64,000 nt of DNA, taken from Chloroflexota bacterium (GTDB taxonomy: Bacteria; Chloroflexota; UBA11872). The notes beneath the pieces were generated by a model that worked only from the letters and a program-made list of their open reading frames with translations, was not told where the DNA came from and did not search any database. Below are positions 1 through 8,821 of this stretch, in pieces. Position 1 is the first letter of the stretch. Each line of letters begins with the position of its first letter. A program made the position numbers and the translations under genes. The stretch lies in assembly GCA_022825895.1 (NCBI GenBank), contig JAJDVX010000033.1, forward strand, positions 124,001 to 188,000, given 5' to 3'.

Positions 1-326
1 TAGGCCGTGAGGACAAAGCGCAAGTCCTGGCGGCGTCCATCGGCGGTGATCAGCTTGTCAGGGTCCGGCTCTTCGTCGGGGTGGCCGCGCCGCACGGCGG
101 TGCGCCACATGGCGTTGGCGTCGTCCAGAAACCTGAAGGGTTGGGAGGACTCAACCGGCTGGGGTAACCCAGCGCACCAGATTTCCTGCGCCAGCCGGAT
201 GGCGAACGTGCGACGGCCAACACCGGGCGGACCGGTGATGAGGTACGTCTGGGCGGCCCGACCCGCGCGCAGCGAGCCTCGGATTGCGCGCACCGCGTGG
301 GCATTGCCAACGAAGCCCCAATCCAT
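1..326 (-). CDS. holB: DNA polymerase III delta' subunit (clamp loader), 5' part only
   Basis: Reading leftward from an ATG at 326 gives 108 codons open to the window edge, so the 3' part is missing. The product starts MDWGFVGNAHAVRAIRGSL and has a Walker A-like loop TGPPGVGRRT at about residues 34-43, followed by TFAIRLAQEIWC. This 'F-x-G-N/Q-x-x-a-x-x-L ... G-P-x-G-V/I-G-K/R-x-x-x-A' pattern is typical of delta'/tau clamp-loader AAA+ subunits, which open the sliding clamp for loading on DNA. The P-loop Lys is replaced by Arg, as is common in delta', which does not hydrolyse ATP. Its ATG overlaps the TGA of the upstream propeller gene by one base (TGATG), so translation is probably coupled. 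DnaX is the alternative identity, but the degenerate P-loop favours delta'. Confidence 0.72.
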   Translation of the reverse strand, partial: MDWGFVGNAHAVRAIRGSLRAGRAAQTYLITGPPGVGRRTFAIRLAQEIWCAGLPQPVESSQPFRFLDDANAMWRTAVRRGHPDEEPDPDKLITADGRRQDLRFVLTA

Positions 327-2374
327 CAGGCCTCGATGGTTGCGACGGACACGATGTCGTTAATCGGAATCCGCAGGTGCAGGGTTTGCTCCAGTTCAAA
401 GGTCTCAGGGCTGTAGATGGCGACCGTGCCCTGATCAGCGCTGCCAACGATCAGGAAGCCGCTGGCGGCGTCCAGCGCAATGGCGCGCGGCGACTTGGCG
501 ACCGGCAGCAGAAAGCGAGTGGTGAGGGACTCGGCATCGAGACCGGTGACCGTGTCGGTCCAGAGGTTGGTGGCAAAGAGCGTTGATGTGCGTTCATCCA
601 ACGCCAGCCGATTAATGCCTTCCTCCAGGCGGCGAGTTTGCCGCACCTCGAGCGTGGCGGGGTCGAGGCGGCTGACGCTGCCGTCGCGCAGGCTACCCAC
701 GAACAGCCGGCCGGCCGCGTCGCCGATGAGGGCTTCCGGCCAGGACGGAACGAATGCCTTCGCCTCCACTTCGCCGGTTTCCACGTTGAAACGGGAAACC
801 GTCGAGAACGGCCGGTTGGCCAGGAAGACCGTCGTCCCGTCGCCGGCCGGCACGATGTCGCCGACGCCGGCAGGCACTTCCCAGTCGTGGATGACCTGGC
901 GGGAGTCCGGGTCCAGGACGAACAGGTGCCCTCGATCGATGTCCGACCCGGAGACATAGACGCGGCCATTGGCGGGTTCGATGGCGACGTCGGCGGCTAC
1001 GAGGGCTGTGGCGGGCGCGCGGTCGGCGCCGGGCAGCGCCGCTAACCGCAATTGGCCGAAGGCGCTGGCGTCGCGGGGCTCGCCGGACCAGAGACTTTGC
1101 TCGGCTTCCGGCTCGCGTCGCAGCACTACCGTCGCGGTGGAAATGACATTTGGCTTGATTGCGGCCATGGTTCGCTCGCCGATTGGCTGAAAGTGGCCGC
1201 TGGCGGTCACCAGAATCTGGTATTGGCTGCCGCTGATGAGGTCGGGAACCTGGACACGGCCTTCAGCATTGGTTCGCGCGGATTTGACGAAGATCCGGGT
1301 TCCACGGACGTTCCAGAAGAGGCGGACGTAGGCGTCGGCGATCGGTTCTTCGTCGGGATCGACGACGCGTACCTCAAGCGTGAAGGTCAGGGGGATCGGC
1401 AGCCCCAGGACGCCTGAGTCCGCGTCAATGACCTCAACGTGTTTGGCGACCTCATCGACAGCAAAGGCCCTTCCGCGCTCGGGATCCGAGGCGATGGCCC
1501 AGGCCGGCGGGAGGATGCCGGCGGCGGACGGCGGCAGCGGCGTGAGCGAGGGGAGGTCAATGACGGCCATGGTGGACTCAACCGTCGCGCCAACCATGGG
1601 GACGCCGCCAGCCACGATGCGGCCCGGCGGACCGGCCGGCATTTCGAACCGAACGGTCGAGGGCTCGGACTCCACGACCGTGACCCCACGTGACCGCAAC
1701 ACGCGATACCCCGGCACGCGGGCCTGGACGTCGTATCCCTGACCCGGGGCCAGGCCGGTAAAGGCCGCGGTGCCGTCAGCCGCGATCGGCAGGATGGCGA
1801 GTGGGTCGCCACGCAGGCCAAGCAGATCCACGAATCCTTCGGACAGCGGCGCGCCGCTGGCTTCGTCGGCGATCGTTACCTCGATCACGCCCGGCCCGGC
1901 GACGACATCGAAGTCCGTCTCGGACAGGCCGGCAAACTCGCCGCCGCGATAGCTGGCTTCCGCGCGGAAGCTGATGGTGGACTGGGCCGTGAGGGGCAAC
2001 GTGGTGGGCAACTGGGTTTCGACGGTGAAGGTGCCGGCGCGCGAGGCAATGACCTCGCCCACATAGACGGCCGGCGACGCGGCGTGCTGGGTGTCAATCC
2101 GGCCGTCGGCGGTGAGGGACGGTCGGCCCGACGCCACGACCATTTCCAAGCGAATCAGCGTGCGCGGGATCCAGTCGACACCGCGGATGGTGATGTCGGA
2201 GCCGGCCACGCCGCTGGGGGGATCGATTTGAAGCTCCGGCCCGTGATCCTCGGCCAGCGGAAAGTCGCCGGTGATGGACGATCCGTAGAGGCCGAGCGCC
2301 AGGATGATGAGCACCGGGATCAGCAGAATGGTCCCGGCGATAGCGGCGATTGTCAGCGCGCGACTGGTGGACAT
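326..2374 (-). CDS. Membrane-anchored protein with Ig-like/carboxypeptidase-regulatory-like domain and C-terminal beta-propeller
   Basis: 682 aa from the ATG at 2374. A start at 2437 would add 21 residues ahead of the membrane segment and is less likely. Residues about 5-30 form one strongly hydrophobic helix (TIAAIAGTILLIPVLIILAL), so the rest is probably outside the cell. A beta-sandwich-like region follows (PPSGVAGSDITIRGVDW, an IPT/Ig-like opening), then segments resembling carboxypeptidase-regulatory folds (VRVVDPDEEPIADAYVRLFW). The C-terminal 250 residues have about 40-residue repeats of the YVTN/YncE propeller type (GRVYVSGSDIDRGHLFVLDP, GRLFVGSLRDGSVSRLDP). No catalytic residues are evident. 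A role in surface binding or cell-envelope structure is inferred. It precedes and is coupled to the delta' gene. Confidence 0.7.
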   Translation of the reverse strand: MSTSRALTIAAIAGTILLIPVLIILALGLYGSSITGDFPLAEDHGPELQIDPPSGVAGSDITIRGVDWIPRTLIRLEMVVASGRPSLTADGRIDTQHAASPAVYVGEVIASRAGTFTVETQLPTTLPLTAQSTISFRAEASYRGGEFAGLSETDFDVVAGPGVIEVTIADEASGAPLSEGFVDLLGLRGDPLAILPIAADGTAAFTGLAPGQGYDVQARVPGYRVLRSRGVTVVESEPSTVRFEMPAGPPGRIVAGGVPMVGATVESTMAVIDLPSLTPLPPSAAGILPPAWAIASDPERGRAFAVDEVAKHVEVIDADSGVLGLPIPLTFTLEVRVVDPDEEPIADAYVRLFWNVRGTRIFVKSARTNAEGRVQVPDLISGSQYQILVTASGHFQPIGERTMAAIKPNVISTATVVLRREPEAEQSLWSGEPRDASAFGQLRLAALPGADRAPATALVAADVAIEPANGRVYVSGSDIDRGHLFVLDPDSRQVIHDWEVPAGVGDIVPAGDGTTVFLANRPFSTVSRFNVETGEVEAKAFVPSWPEALIGDAAGRLFVGSLRDGSVSRLDPATLEVRQTRRLEEGINRLALDERTSTLFATNLWTDTVTGLDAESLTTRFLLPVAKSPRAIALDAASGFLIVGSADQGTVAIYSPETFELEQTLHLRIPINDIVSVATIEA

Positions 2375-2590
2375 GAGTGCTTTCTGCGGGCCCCCCAGGA
2401 TCCCAGGGCATACCGGAACCAGTGCCCGGCGTCGCACGCGTTCCGGAAGGCGTGCGTTCGACGCCCCGGCGTCCGCTGGATTGTAGTCGCTTCGCGATTC
2501 GCCGCCGGGCGGCCGCGCCTCAACTCAGGTTGCGACGAATGCCGTAGGGGGCGCGCGGCTGGATACGAGCCGCCCTGGAACTCTCTCGAG

Positions 2591-3058
2591 TCAGGCGGAT
2601 GACGACTCGCCGCCCGGCCATGGCGGCCAGCTACCGAAGGCCCCGGCGGTACGCCCCGAGTAGGCAATGGCGATGAGGCCGCGCGCTTCGTCACCAATGC
2701 CGACCAGCATGCCGTTGGCCCGGCCCCCGGCGCTGATGGCAATGATGCCGCTGGCGTGATCTCCCGAGATGGCGATGACGCCGCCGGCATAGCCGGCGCT
2801 GACGGCAACGATTCCGATGGCATTGCCCAGGCCGATGGCGACGATTCCGACCGCGATGAGCGGGCTGAGCGCGATGGCGCCAAGCCCAACCACGTAGGCG
2901 AGTGAAATCGTCTGATCCGCCACGACCCAGTCCACGTCGACGACGTCAACGATTCCCAGGATCGTGACAGTGAGGGTGGCGAGCAGGGTTGCCAGGGTGG
3001 CAAGTCCGGCCAGCCCTCGGAACGCGTTGCCTGTGCCAGTCGTTGCTGCGGTTGACAT
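2591..3058 (-). CDS. Membrane protein with six tandem 11-residue glycine repeats
   Basis: 155 aa. One or two hydrophobic helices at about residues 14-38 (GLAGLATLATLLATLTVTIL) and 50-66. Residues 69-136 are six near-identical units of 11-12 residues, pattern A-x-G-[IVLM]-[IVL]-[AV]-[IVG]-x(4-5): AVGIVAIGLGN, AIGIVAVSAGY, AGGVIAISGDH, ASGIIAISAGGR, ANGMLVGIGDE, ARGLIAIAYSGR. A regular G/small-hydrophobic alternation of this length suggests a beta-solenoid or stacked strands. I do not recognise the family. It ends in a Pro/Ser-rich tail. It is on the same strand as its neighbours with 52 bp to the methyltransferase downstream. Confidence 0.6.
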   Translation of the reverse strand: MSTAATTGTGNAFRGLAGLATLATLLATLTVTILGIVDVVDVDWVVADQTISLAYVVGLGAIALSPLIAVGIVAIGLGNAIGIVAVSAGYAGGVIAISGDHASGIIAISAGGRANGMLVGIGDEARGLIAIAYSGRTAGAFGSWPPWPGGESSSA

Positions 3059-3111
3059 TATTCAAAGACCCAATTGGGTGAATCTACTCGGGCGGTGCTT
3101 CGCTCTTCAAT

Positions 3112-3867
3112 CTAGCCGGCTTGAGCGACGAAACACCCCGAACGGCGCGGCACGATCACGCGGCCGTCCGGTTCGGCGGCGGCGGACGCGATGTCGCGCA
3201 GGTGCGGTCGCAGTCTGTGCGCCAGCGCGTGGGCGTTGTTGGGATCGTTCATGGCCGGCGCGCCGCGCAGGTGCAGCCCGCCGACATAGAGCCGCAGCAG
3301 CGCGTCCACCGAAGGGAAGGCCAGCGCTTCGTCGCGGGCATGGACGTCCACGGCATTGAAGGCGCGCGCCAGCGTCTGCGCACCGTTTTCCAATGTGAAT
3401 CGGCCGCGGGCCGACGGTGCGGCGGCTCGCCTGGCCTGATCGGCCAGGCCGGCCCGCCGGCACGCCTCCACGTGCCAGTCCAGCAGTCGCCGGCCGGAGG
3501 ATTCGCTGTCGGCACTTGCCAGCAACGTGCCGCCGGGCGCCAGAACGCGTCGCAACTCGCGTACCGCGTGCGCGATGTTCGCTACCGACGGCAGTACATG
3601 TCCGGCGGTCACGAGGTCGAACTGACCGGAAGCCAGCGGCAAGGATTCGACGCGGGCGGCGACTCCATCGGCCGCGTTCGGGGTCCGGGCGAGGGCTACG
3701 GCCCGCGGTTGGTGGTCCATGACCACAATCCAGGCGCCAGGGGCGGCCCGCCGGCGCAGGGCCCGGGTCATGCGTCCTTCACCACATCCGGCATCGAGGG
3801 CGCTGTACACGCGGCGAACATCGAGCAGGCCGAGTTGCCAGTCATGGAAGGCGCTGACGGTGGGCAT
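3112..3867 (-). CDS. Class I SAM-dependent methyltransferase
   Basis: 251 aa. Motif I is LDAGCGEGRMTRAL at about residues 23-36 (the glycine loop that binds S-adenosylmethionine), followed by VVMDHQPRAVALAR with an acidic residue at the expected ribose-binding position, then LPLASGQFDLVTAGHVLPSV (motif IV region) and ELRRVLAPGGTLLASADS. This is the Methyltransf_11/25 pattern seen in UbiE/BioC-like enzymes. The substrate cannot be told from sequence. The N-terminus is short, beginning only about 22 residues before motif I. The C-terminal half (helical, Arg/Ala-rich) is not recognisable. It lies on the minus strand between a SirB1-like protein and the repeat membrane protein. Confidence 0.78.
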   Translation of the reverse strand: MPTVSAFHDWQLGLLDVRRVYSALDAGCGEGRMTRALRRRAAPGAWIVVMDHQPRAVALARTPNAADGVAARVESLPLASGQFDLVTAGHVLPSVANIAHAVRELRRVLAPGGTLLASADSESSGRRLLDWHVEACRRAGLADQARRAAAPSARGRFTLENGAQTLARAFNAVDVHARDEALAFPSVDALLRLYVGGLHLRGAPAMNDPNNAHALAHRLRPHLRDIASAAAEPDGRVIVPRRSGCFVAQAG

Positions 3868-3936
3868 GGGTGGGCGGGCGATCGGCCGACTAACGGAGCG
3901 GCGCGACCGGCGTGGCGACGCGAGCGGGTTTTGGCC

Positions 3937-4806
3937 TCACGGCGTCAGCAAGTCCTGGCCGGGACGAAGCCGACGATGCGCCTCAAGGGCGAGTTTCTCA
4001 CGCGTTTCGTCGTGCTGCCGCCGATAGGCGAGGATGAGGTTTCGACAGATGCGGGCGGCGATCTCCTGCGGGCTGACCGTGGCCAGGTGATCGCGCTGCA
4101 GCGTGAACCCGTGGTCCCGGACAATCTCCTTGCAGGCGGCCTCGTCGAGCAGTCGGCCTCGATTGAATGGGTCCAGGTACGGTCGGGCCAGGGCGGCGGG
4201 ATGGCGCACGACAAAGTGTGCGGGCAGGCCCACGCCTTCCAAGGGCAGGCCGACGCGCCGGGCCACCGCCAGGTAGACGACGGACAGGGTGATTGGCAGC
4301 CCGATGCGGCGCCGCAGCACCTGGTCCAGCAGGCTGTTGGCCGGGTTCGGGTAGTCGGTGCGCGCGCCGTCAAACCCGCGCGTTGCGTGCATAAAGACGG
4401 CAAGCGACCGCAGCGCCCGATCGGGGTCGGCATCTCGCACTGGAACTGGGGCGTCTTCAGCGAGCTCATCGAGAACGCGACGCACCTCGTGGGCGTCGAT
4501 GTGCGGATCCAACACGCGCGCGACCAGCAGTGCGCCGGTTTCGGGCGCGCCGGCCGGCTCGATCGAACGAAAGCTCTCGAGTTCCCTCAGCACGCCTTCG
4601 CGCTCGATGGCCGCCAGGGCCTCGTCAATGCGATCCGGATGCCAGGACTCGCGGCGGACCGCCTTCAGCGCGGTCACGGCACGGTCGCCGGCTTGCACCA
4701 GGTGGGCGACGACTCGTGTGCGGATGGCCGGATCATCGTCGGCGAGCATCTCCACCATGGCCCGCACGGCCCGGTCGTCGGGCCGAAGTTCCCGCCCGGT
4801 CGTCAT
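3937..4806 (-). CDS. SirB1-like transglutaminase-fold protein (Transglut_core2)
   Basis: 289 aa. The N-terminal about 90 residues are HEAT-like helices (DDDPAIRTRVVAHLVQAGDRAV). The core has NPANSLLDQVLRRRIGLPITLSVVYLAVARRVGLPLEGVGLPAHFVV (residues about 155-200), with LDPFNRGRLLDE after it. This is the signature of the SirB1/YchA family, whose members have a transglutaminase-like fold. The Cys usually expected in an active transglutaminase is not evident; Ser/Thr occupy that stretch (PITLSVVY), so catalysis is doubtful. The function of the family is poorly known. First gene of the leftward group, with a 324-bp gap upstream. Confidence 0.78.
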   Translation of the reverse strand: MTTGRELRPDDRAVRAMVEMLADDDPAIRTRVVAHLVQAGDRAVTALKAVRRESWHPDRIDEALAAIEREGVLRELESFRSIEPAGAPETGALLVARVLDPHIDAHEVRRVLDELAEDAPVPVRDADPDRALRSLAVFMHATRGFDGARTDYPNPANSLLDQVLRRRIGLPITLSVVYLAVARRVGLPLEGVGLPAHFVVRHPAALARPYLDPFNRGRLLDEAACKEIVRDHGFTLQRDHLATVSPQEIAARICRNLILAYRRQHDETREKLALEAHRRLRPGQDLLTP

Positions 4807-5130
4807 CGTGCGTGGCGTCGAGGTGTCGTCATTTCGATTGCGTCTGGTGCTTGAGCGCGGGACCGGATTCTGTCACGCGGCCCGATTGCCAACGGCGCCG
4901 GCCGCCAAACCATGAAAAGCGCGGGCGATTCGGGCAGTATTGGTGGCGTCTGGCTGTCTGATGGGCAGGAGCGGTGACCGAACGATTCGACGGCACGCCG
5001 AATCCAGTCCGCAGCCTGGCGACCCCTCACGGCTTCGAGAGGTCCGGCGATTCCAGCACGCGAGGTCGACCAGACGATGACGGCCTTCCGGGATAGGTAG
5101 CCGGAAGGGAAACCAAGGGAACTCGCCACG
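4807..5130. other. Intergenic region upstream of the betaine transporter operon
   Basis: 324 bp between divergent genes. No credible ORF, and no riboswitch that I recognise. It must hold promoters for both sides, but I could not find a convincing -35/-10 pair. The only clear structure is the inverted repeat at 5084-5108 listed separately. Confidence 0.5.
5084..5108 (+). promoter_or_regulatory. Inverted repeat CCTTCCGG-N9-CCGGAAGG in the leader of the betaine operon
   Basis: Perfect 8-bp arms at 5084-5091 and 5101-5108 with a 9-nt spacer, ending 22 bp before the ATG at 5131. It could be a protein operator or an RNA hairpin in the leader controlling access to the ribosome-binding site. No T-run follows, so it is not an ordinary terminator. 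The role is inferred. Confidence 0.4.
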
Positions 5131-6333
5131 ATGCACGAGCCGGCACCTCACATTGACGTGCAGGGACTCTGGAAGGTCTTTGGCGACCGCCCGGACCGCG
5201 CCCTCGACCCGGGATTCAACTCCAAGTCTCGAACCGAAATCCAAGATGAGCTTGGGCTCGTCGTCGCCCTCCGCGACGTGACGTTTCGCGTGGACCGGGG
5301 GCAGATCTTCGTCGTCATGGGACTCTCGGGCAGCGGTAAGTCAACCCTGGTGCGCACGCTGATCAGGCTGGTCGAACCCACGCGCGGCAGCGTGCAAATC
5401 GACGGCGACGACGTGCTGTCGTTCTCGCCGAAGCAGTTGATGCAGTTTCGCCGGCAGAAGATCGCGATGGTGTTTCAGAACTATGGGCTGCTCCCCCATC
5501 GTTCGGTGCTCGACAACGTTGCCCTTGGGCTTGAGATACGCGGGCTCGACAAGGAAACGCGCTATCGAATGGCGTCGGACAGCATTGAAACCGTGGGCCT
5601 CAGCGGCTGGGAAGACTATCGCCCGCGCGAGATGAGCGGCGGTATGCAGCAGCGCGTCGGGCTTGCCCGGGCACTGGCCGTGAATCCCGACATGCTGCTG
5701 ATGGATGAGCCGTTCAGCGGGCTGGACCCGCTGATTCGCCGGGAGCTGCAAGACGAACTTATCTCGCTGCAAACCAAGCTGCAAAAGACCATCGTGTTTA
5801 TTACGCACGATCTGAACGAAGCCCTGAAGATCGGCGACCGGATTGCCGTGATGCGGGATGGGGAGATCATCCAGGAGGGCTCGCCGGAGGAGATCGTGAC
5901 GCTGCCGTCGGACGAATACGTGACCGAATTCGTGCAGGACGTTTCTCGAGCCAAGGTCATACAGGCCAAGGCCGTGATGCAGGAGTCCGAAGTCGTCGTT
6001 TACGAACGGCAGGGACCGCGCGCGGCGTTGCACATTATGGATAGCCACAGCCTGGAGGCGGTGTTCCTGATCGCGCGCGACTTCACGCTGCGGGGTGTGC
6101 TGACGAAGGACCGGGTTATGGAACTTATCGAGGAGGGACGGCGTACCCTGGAAGGCGCGGACGTCAATCCAGCAACGACGACGACTCCCGACGCGTTGAT
6201 CGAAGACATCATCCCGATTGCGGCGCGCACCCGGCATCCCATCGCCGTGGTTGGCGACACGCACGCGTTGTTGGGCGAGATTCGGTCCGGGGCATTGCTC
6301 GCCGGGATGTCTGAAGGCGAGCAGGAGACTTAA
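5131..6333 (+). CDS. opuAA: Glycine betaine/proline-type ABC transporter ATP-binding protein
   Basis: 400 aa. Walker A GLSGSGKST at about residues 64-72, Q-loop MVFQNYGLLPH, ABC signature MSGGMQQR at about 168-175, Walker B LLMDEPFSGLDPL, and switch His in VFITHDLNEALKIGD. The N-terminus has WKVFGDRPDRALD, typical of ProV/OpuAA, and residues about 280-400 form a CBS-domain-like regulatory tail, which in OpuA senses ionic strength. It energises uptake of betaine or a related quaternary amine. The permease gene starts 2 bp after its stop, and the binding protein is third. The start has an A/G-rich stretch (aaggga) upstream. The family is clear; the substrate within the betaine/choline/proline group is inferred. 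Confidence 0.93.
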   Translation: MHEPAPHIDVQGLWKVFGDRPDRALDPGFNSKSRTEIQDELGLVVALRDVTFRVDRGQIFVVMGLSGSGKSTLVRTLIRLVEPTRGSVQIDGDDVLSFSPKQLMQFRRQKIAMVFQNYGLLPHRSVLDNVALGLEIRGLDKETRYRMASDSIETVGLSGWEDYRPREMSGGMQQRVGLARALAVNPDMLLMDEPFSGLDPLIRRELQDELISLQTKLQKTIVFITHDLNEALKIGDRIAVMRDGEIIQEGSPEEIVTLPSDEYVTEFVQDVSRAKVIQAKAVMQESEVVVYERQGPRAALHIMDSHSLEAVFLIARDFTLRGVLTKDRVMELIEEGRRTLEGADVNPATTTTPDALIEDIIPIAARTRHPIAVVGDTHALLGEIRSGALLAGMSEGEQET

Positions 6334-6335
6334 AC

Positions 6336-7400
6336 ATGGCGCAAGTCGACCGTGCGCCCGACCAAAGTACTTCGGAGCCGCACAAATCGCTCCACCTGAT
6401 CCGGCGCCACTACCCCTGGCTGGCGGGGCTGGCGACGATTGGCGCCGTGCTGCTGGTCAGCCTGCTGCTATGGGGCGTGGATATGGGTTTTCCGACCACG
6501 GTGTCCAGTACGGAAATCCCGACTTCGGGCGGTGGTTCCATCACGCTGGACCGCACCGTGCGCGAAGTCACAAGCGGAGCTATTGACGATGCGGTTAATC
6601 GGATAACGAAGGACGGCAGCTGGCTGTTCGACGGACTCAGCGCGGCCGTGGACGTTGTATTGGTCCTGATTGAGAACGGACTGACGTGGGTTCCGTGGCC
6701 GGCGATTGTGACCGGCCTGGCTTTCCTGTCCTTTGCGGCGGGTGGATGGCGGCTCGTGGGGTTCACGGCAGCCGCGCTGCTCTTCGTGGGCTTCATGGAC
6801 CTGTGGGAAAACATGATCGACACCATTGCGCTGATGGTGGTGGCGGTGGTCATTGCCGTGTTGGGCGGCCTGCCCCTGGGAATCCTGAGTTCGCGGAGCC
6901 GGCTGGCCGACAACCTGTTGCGCCCCATTCTGGATGCGATGCAAACCATGCCGAGCTTTGTCTATCTCCTGCCGGGCATTCTGGCCTTTGGCCTGGGGAA
7001 GCCAGCCGGGATTTTCGCCACGATCATCTACGCGATTCCGCCCGTCATCCGGTTGACGAACCTGGGAATCCGCCAGGTCCCGAGCGAAACGATCGAGGCT
7101 GTTCGATCGTTCGGCGCGTCGCCGCTGCAAATCCTGGCGAAAGTTCAGATCCCGATGGCGCTACCGACGATCATGGCGGGGATCAATCAGACCACCCTCA
7201 TGGCCCTGTCCATGGTGACCATTGCCAGTATGGTGGCCGCCGGCGGCCTGGGCGACAACGTGCTGCGGGCGCTGCAGAAGAACCAGCCGGGCAACGGGGC
7301 CATTGCCGGGCTGGCCATCGTGTTCCTGGCCATCATCATCGATCGCCTTACACAAGCCGTGTCGCGCAGCCGGCAGGAAATGCTGAGGTCCGTAGGTTAA
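6336..7400 (+). CDS. opuAB: Glycine betaine/proline-type ABC transporter permease
   Basis: 354 aa. A cytoplasmic N-terminus is followed by a first membrane helix (WLAGLATIGAVLLVSLLLW), an extracytoplasmic loop of about 60 residues, and a cluster of hydrophobic helices. The EAA loop that contacts the ATPase is visible as EAVRSFGASPLQILAKVQIPMALPTI, and the conserved QTMPSFVYLLP segment is that of ProW/OpuAB permeases. It starts two bases after the ATPase stop codon, so the two are co-translated. It forms the channel for betaine-type substrate import. Confidence 0.93.
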   Translation: MAQVDRAPDQSTSEPHKSLHLIRRHYPWLAGLATIGAVLLVSLLLWGVDMGFPTTVSSTEIPTSGGGSITLDRTVREVTSGAIDDAVNRITKDGSWLFDGLSAAVDVVLVLIENGLTWVPWPAIVTGLAFLSFAAGGWRLVGFTAAALLFVGFMDLWENMIDTIALMVVAVVIAVLGGLPLGILSSRSRLADNLLRPILDAMQTMPSFVYLLPGILAFGLGKPAGIFATIIYAIPPVIRLTNLGIRQVPSETIEAVRSFGASPLQILAKVQIPMALPTIMAGINQTTLMALSMVTIASMVAAGGLGDNVLRALQKNQPGNGAIAGLAIVFLAIIIDRLTQAVSRSRQEMLRSVG

Positions 7401-7478
7401 TTGACGCCGGATAGCTGACGTAATTACACAGATAATATGACTTGTGTCGGCAATTTGACAGACACATCGAGCGTTGCA

Positions 7479-7507
7479 TTGACAGGCATGATTTCGTAAG
7501 GTAAAGT
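7479..7507 (+). promoter_or_regulatory. Sigma-70-type promoter in front of the betaine-binding protein
   Basis: TTGACA (7479-7484), a 17-bp spacer and TAAAGT (7502-7507), in an unusually AT-rich stretch within a GC-rich genome. The predicted start near 7514 gives a leader of about 135 nt. This would let the binding protein be made in excess over the membrane components, as is common for ABC importers. Confidence 0.6.
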
Positions 7508-7647
7508 GGGTAGACAGGTCGCTGTTAGCAAGTTGCACAAAGCAGTGTTGTGCATAGCAGTAGTCTTGATTCACTACGGCATGTTTGCGGCAGCGTCAGT
7601 GCGATGGTGACCGCCCAGGTCGACCCGCCAGAAGTGGAGGTTTTTCT

Positions 7648-8808
7648 ATGAAACACATCAGCCGACGACGGATGATGCGACTGGGGATATTAGGCTTTGC
7701 CGGCGCCGTTGTCGCAGCCGCGTGCGGTGAGACGCAGGTTGTCGAGAAAATTGTGACGCAGCAGGTCGAGGTCGAGAAGATCGTTGAAAAGGAAGTGCCA
7801 GTCGAGAAGATCGTCACGCGGGAAGTGGTTGTCGAAAAGGTCGTCGAAAAGATGGTCGAGGCGCCGCCCGGAGAGAAACAGACCCTCGTCTTTAGCGACC
7901 TGAACTGGACCAGCGCCCAGATACAGAACCGGATTGCCCAGTACATCGTCGAAAAGGGCTACGGATATCCCACCGACGTCGTGTTCGGCGCTACGCTGCC
8001 ATTGTTTCAGGGCCTGCGCCGCGGCGACAGCCATATCACCATGGAAATCTGGCTGCCAAACCAGGATGAAGCCTGGGCAGAGGCGCAGACGGCGGGCGAG
8101 GTGGTTTCGATTGGCGAGAGCCTGGGCAAGGACTGGCAGTCGGCGTTTGTAATTCCGGCCTACCTGCAGGAAGAGTATCCGGAGTTGGACAGCGTTGAGG
8201 ATCTCAAGGACGAGCAGTTCAAGGCGTTGTTCCAAACCACAGAATCCGGAGACAAGGCGCGCCTTGTCTCGTGCGTGATCGGGTGGGCCTGTGAAGAGGT
8301 GAACGCCGCCCAGATCGAGGCCTACGGTCTCACCGATCACGTACACATCGTCAACCCGGGGGATGGCGCAGCCGCGAACGCCGACCTCTACGGCGCCTAT
8401 GAGCGGCGCGAACCGTGGCTGGGGTACCAGTGGGGAACGAACGATCCATCGCTGGTGCTGGACCTGGTGCGGCTGAAGGAGCCGGACTACAGCGACGAAT
8501 GCTGGTTCACCACCAAGGCCTGCGCGTACGAGGACGCGACAATCCTTATCGCGGTGCATCCCGATGTGCTGACGGGCGCGCCTGACGTGGTGGACATGCT
8601 CAGGGCCTGGGGCCTCAACATCCAGGTCTATAGCGCCATTGCGCAGTGGCAGCGTGAGAACGAAGACGCCAGCACGAACGACGCCGCCCTCTGGTGGCTG
8701 AAGAGCAACCCCGGGATCTGGACCGGCTGGGTTACGGCTGACGCGGCCACCGCCATTCAGTCGGCCCTGGACGCCAACGAAACGCCTGACGGCTGGCCGG
8801 TGGAATAG
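7648..8808 (+). CDS. opuAC: Glycine betaine-type ABC transporter substrate-binding lipoprotein
   Basis: 386 aa from the ATG at 7648, which has GGAGG 7 bp upstream; the longer reading frame has no such site. Twin-Arg/basic N-terminus (SRRRMMRLG), a hydrophobic core and lipobox VAAAC with Cys26, so it is lipid-anchored. Residues about 31-76 are a charged tether of VEK-type repeats (VEKIVTQQVEVEKIVEKEV), a hallmark of Chloroflexota binding proteins. The mature domain (LVFSDLNWTSAQIQNRIAQY ... MEIWLPNQ) matches the OpuAC/ProX fold. The aromatic-cage residues of the binding pocket could not be assigned with certainty, so the exact ligand is open. Confidence 0.9.
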   Translation: MKHISRRRMMRLGILGFAGAVVAAACGETQVVEKIVTQQVEVEKIVEKEVPVEKIVTREVVVEKVVEKMVEAPPGEKQTLVFSDLNWTSAQIQNRIAQYIVEKGYGYPTDVVFGATLPLFQGLRRGDSHITMEIWLPNQDEAWAEAQTAGEVVSIGESLGKDWQSAFVIPAYLQEEYPELDSVEDLKDEQFKALFQTTESGDKARLVSCVIGWACEEVNAAQIEAYGLTDHVHIVNPGDGAAANADLYGAYERREPWLGYQWGTNDPSLVLDLVRLKEPDYSDECWFTTKACAYEDATILIAVHPDVLTGAPDVVDMLRAWGLNIQVYSAIAQWQRENEDASTNDAALWWLKSNPGIWTGWVTADAATAIQSALDANETPDGWPVE

Positions 8809-8821
8809 ACCAGCTCTCCGC

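Noticed and set aside
4921-5110. Riboswitch (cobalamin, SAM or glycine) before the betaine operon
   Set aside because: None of the conserved cores I know is present; only a short inverted repeat is seen.
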